Part shown: in pieces, positions 5,708 to 6,109 of the stretch
Position numbering within the stretch: the stretch's first letter is position 1
How the letters are laid out: every line of letters begins with the position of its first letter
Assembly: GCA_031279715.1 (NCBI GenBank)
Contig: JAITHY010000066.1
Coordinates: 1 to 6,109 of the forward strand
Direction: 5' to 3'
Origin: Verrucomicrobiales bacterium
Lineage (GTDB): Bacteria; Verrucomicrobiota; Verrucomicrobiia; Methylacidiphilales; JAAUTS01
Length of the DNA stretch: 6,109 bases
The notes under the pieces: model-generated
Databases searched by the model: none
The model's input: the letters and a program-made list of their open reading frames with translations, nothing else
What the model was told of the DNA's origin: nothing
Program-made: the position numbers and the translations under genes

Positions 5708-6109
5708 TTTTTAGCCTCGCGCATGGTCGCCCAATAAAAGAACGGAGTGTCAAAAAGCGCCACAAGAAATTTGATGGCCCAAGTGGAAAAAACAAAAGTC
5801 CACCAAAGTTTTCCCGTCAGCAGAACAGGCTCCGCAATTCCGCTGGCGCTCATCACTTCTCCAATTTTTTTACCATAGAATCCTATGAGCAGAAAAATCA
5901 CCGTATCCAAAAATTGCGCCACGCAGGTGGCGCAGTTATTGCGCAACCATTTGAGCCGTTCTCCGGTGAGCGTTCTAATCTTGTGAAACAAATAAACATC
6001 CACGAACTGGCTGATAAAATAAGAAATGGCCGAAGCCACCATCAACCTCGGCAAAAAACTCAGCGTGGTCTCGAAATTTTTGAGCTTATCAGGGTAAATG
6101 GGCGAGCGC
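5704..6109 (-). CDS. yhhQ: Queuosine precursor transporter, YhhQ/COG1738 family, 3' part (cut by window edge)
   Basis: Inner-membrane transporter; E. coli YhhQ imports the queuosine precursors preQ0 and preQ1 used to modify tRNA wobble bases. The last 134 residues are visible, and the frame stays open to the window edge, so the N-terminal helices are missing. A TTG at 6054 is only an internal codon. Family landmarks are RLMVASAISYFISQF followed by DVYLFH, then WLRNN and the AQFLDTVIF helix with its polar Asp, and a hydrophobic C-terminal helix pair ending in DTPFFYW. The conserved polar residues inside membrane segments (Q and D of SQFVD and AQFLD) are retained. It ends in TGA overlapping the next gene's ATG, so it is coupled to the DUF4416-like gene. 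GC is about 45-48%, lower than the left part of the window. Loose older annotation calls this family 'VUT'; no vitamin role is implied. Confidence 0.88.
   Translation of the reverse strand, partial: RSPIYPDKLKNFETTLSFLPRLMVASAISYFISQFVDVYLFHKIRTLTGERLKWLRNNCATCVAQFLDTVIFLLIGFYGKKIGEVMSASGIAEPVLLTGKLWWTFVFSTWAIKFLVALFDTPFFYWATMREAKK
5715..5718 (-). promoter_or_regulatory. Shine-Dalgarno-like GAGG for the DUF4416-like gene
   Basis: GAGG lies seven bases before the ATG at 5707, inside the last codons of the transporter gene. It is the only clear Shine-Dalgarno-like site among the five starts in the window and supports choosing 5707 over the in-frame Met six codons later. Confidence 0.5.

Noticed and set aside
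1..6109. Defence island, prophage, CRISPR or transposon
   Set aside because: No matching genes, terminal inverted repeats, regularly spaced repeats or target duplications; all six genes are ordinary families or a lone unknown.

Overview
The window is a fully coding, one-direction stretch of a moderately GC-rich bacterial chromosome. All six genes are on the minus strand, so transcription runs from high to low coordinates. No non-coding gap exceeds 91 bases. I saw no rRNA, tRNA, CRISPR array, insertion sequence or phage gene. GC content (roughly 60% over most of the window), MutS sequence flavour, lack of Shine-Dalgarno sites and gene content suggest an environmental Gram-negative-type bacterium, possibly Verrucomicrobiota. 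That placement is inference and not firm.

In transcription order: (1) 6109-5704, the 3' part of a queuosine-precursor transporter (YhhQ/COG1738 family), cut by the window edge. (2) 5707-5090, a 205-residue protein resembling the DUF4416 family, whose ATG overlaps the previous stop in an ATGA junction. (3) 5047-2531, complete DNA mismatch repair ATPase mutS with a C-terminal sliding-clamp-binding motif. (4) 2457-1510, an AEC-family (auxin efflux carrier-like) permease. (5) 1418-495, znuA, a zinc-type periplasmic metal-binding protein with a small acidic/His loop. (6) 498-1, the 5' part of znuC, the ABC ATPase of the same uptake system, again joined by an ATGA overlap. The membrane subunit (znuB) is expected just past the left edge.

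The znuA start is preceded by a strong sigma-70-like promoter (TTGCCA, 17 bases, GATAAT). Its -10 box is embedded in a perfect 13-bp palindrome that looks like a Fur/Zur-family operator. This would make znuA-znuC a metal-repressed unit with a nearly leaderless mRNA. Upstream of the AEC permease lie three TTCGTG direct repeats spaced by one helical turn.

The most unexplained signal is a short dispersed word, CGCTGAC/GTCAGCG. I count 19 copies by hand against about one expected. They occur in both orientations, in several reading-frame registers, sometimes as inverted pairs, and all lie between 109 and 4664. They stop abruptly over the lower-GC right end (about 48% GC), where the DUF4416-like and transporter genes lie. 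No defence system or novel multi-gene system is evident; the word and the compositional step are what deserve follow-up.
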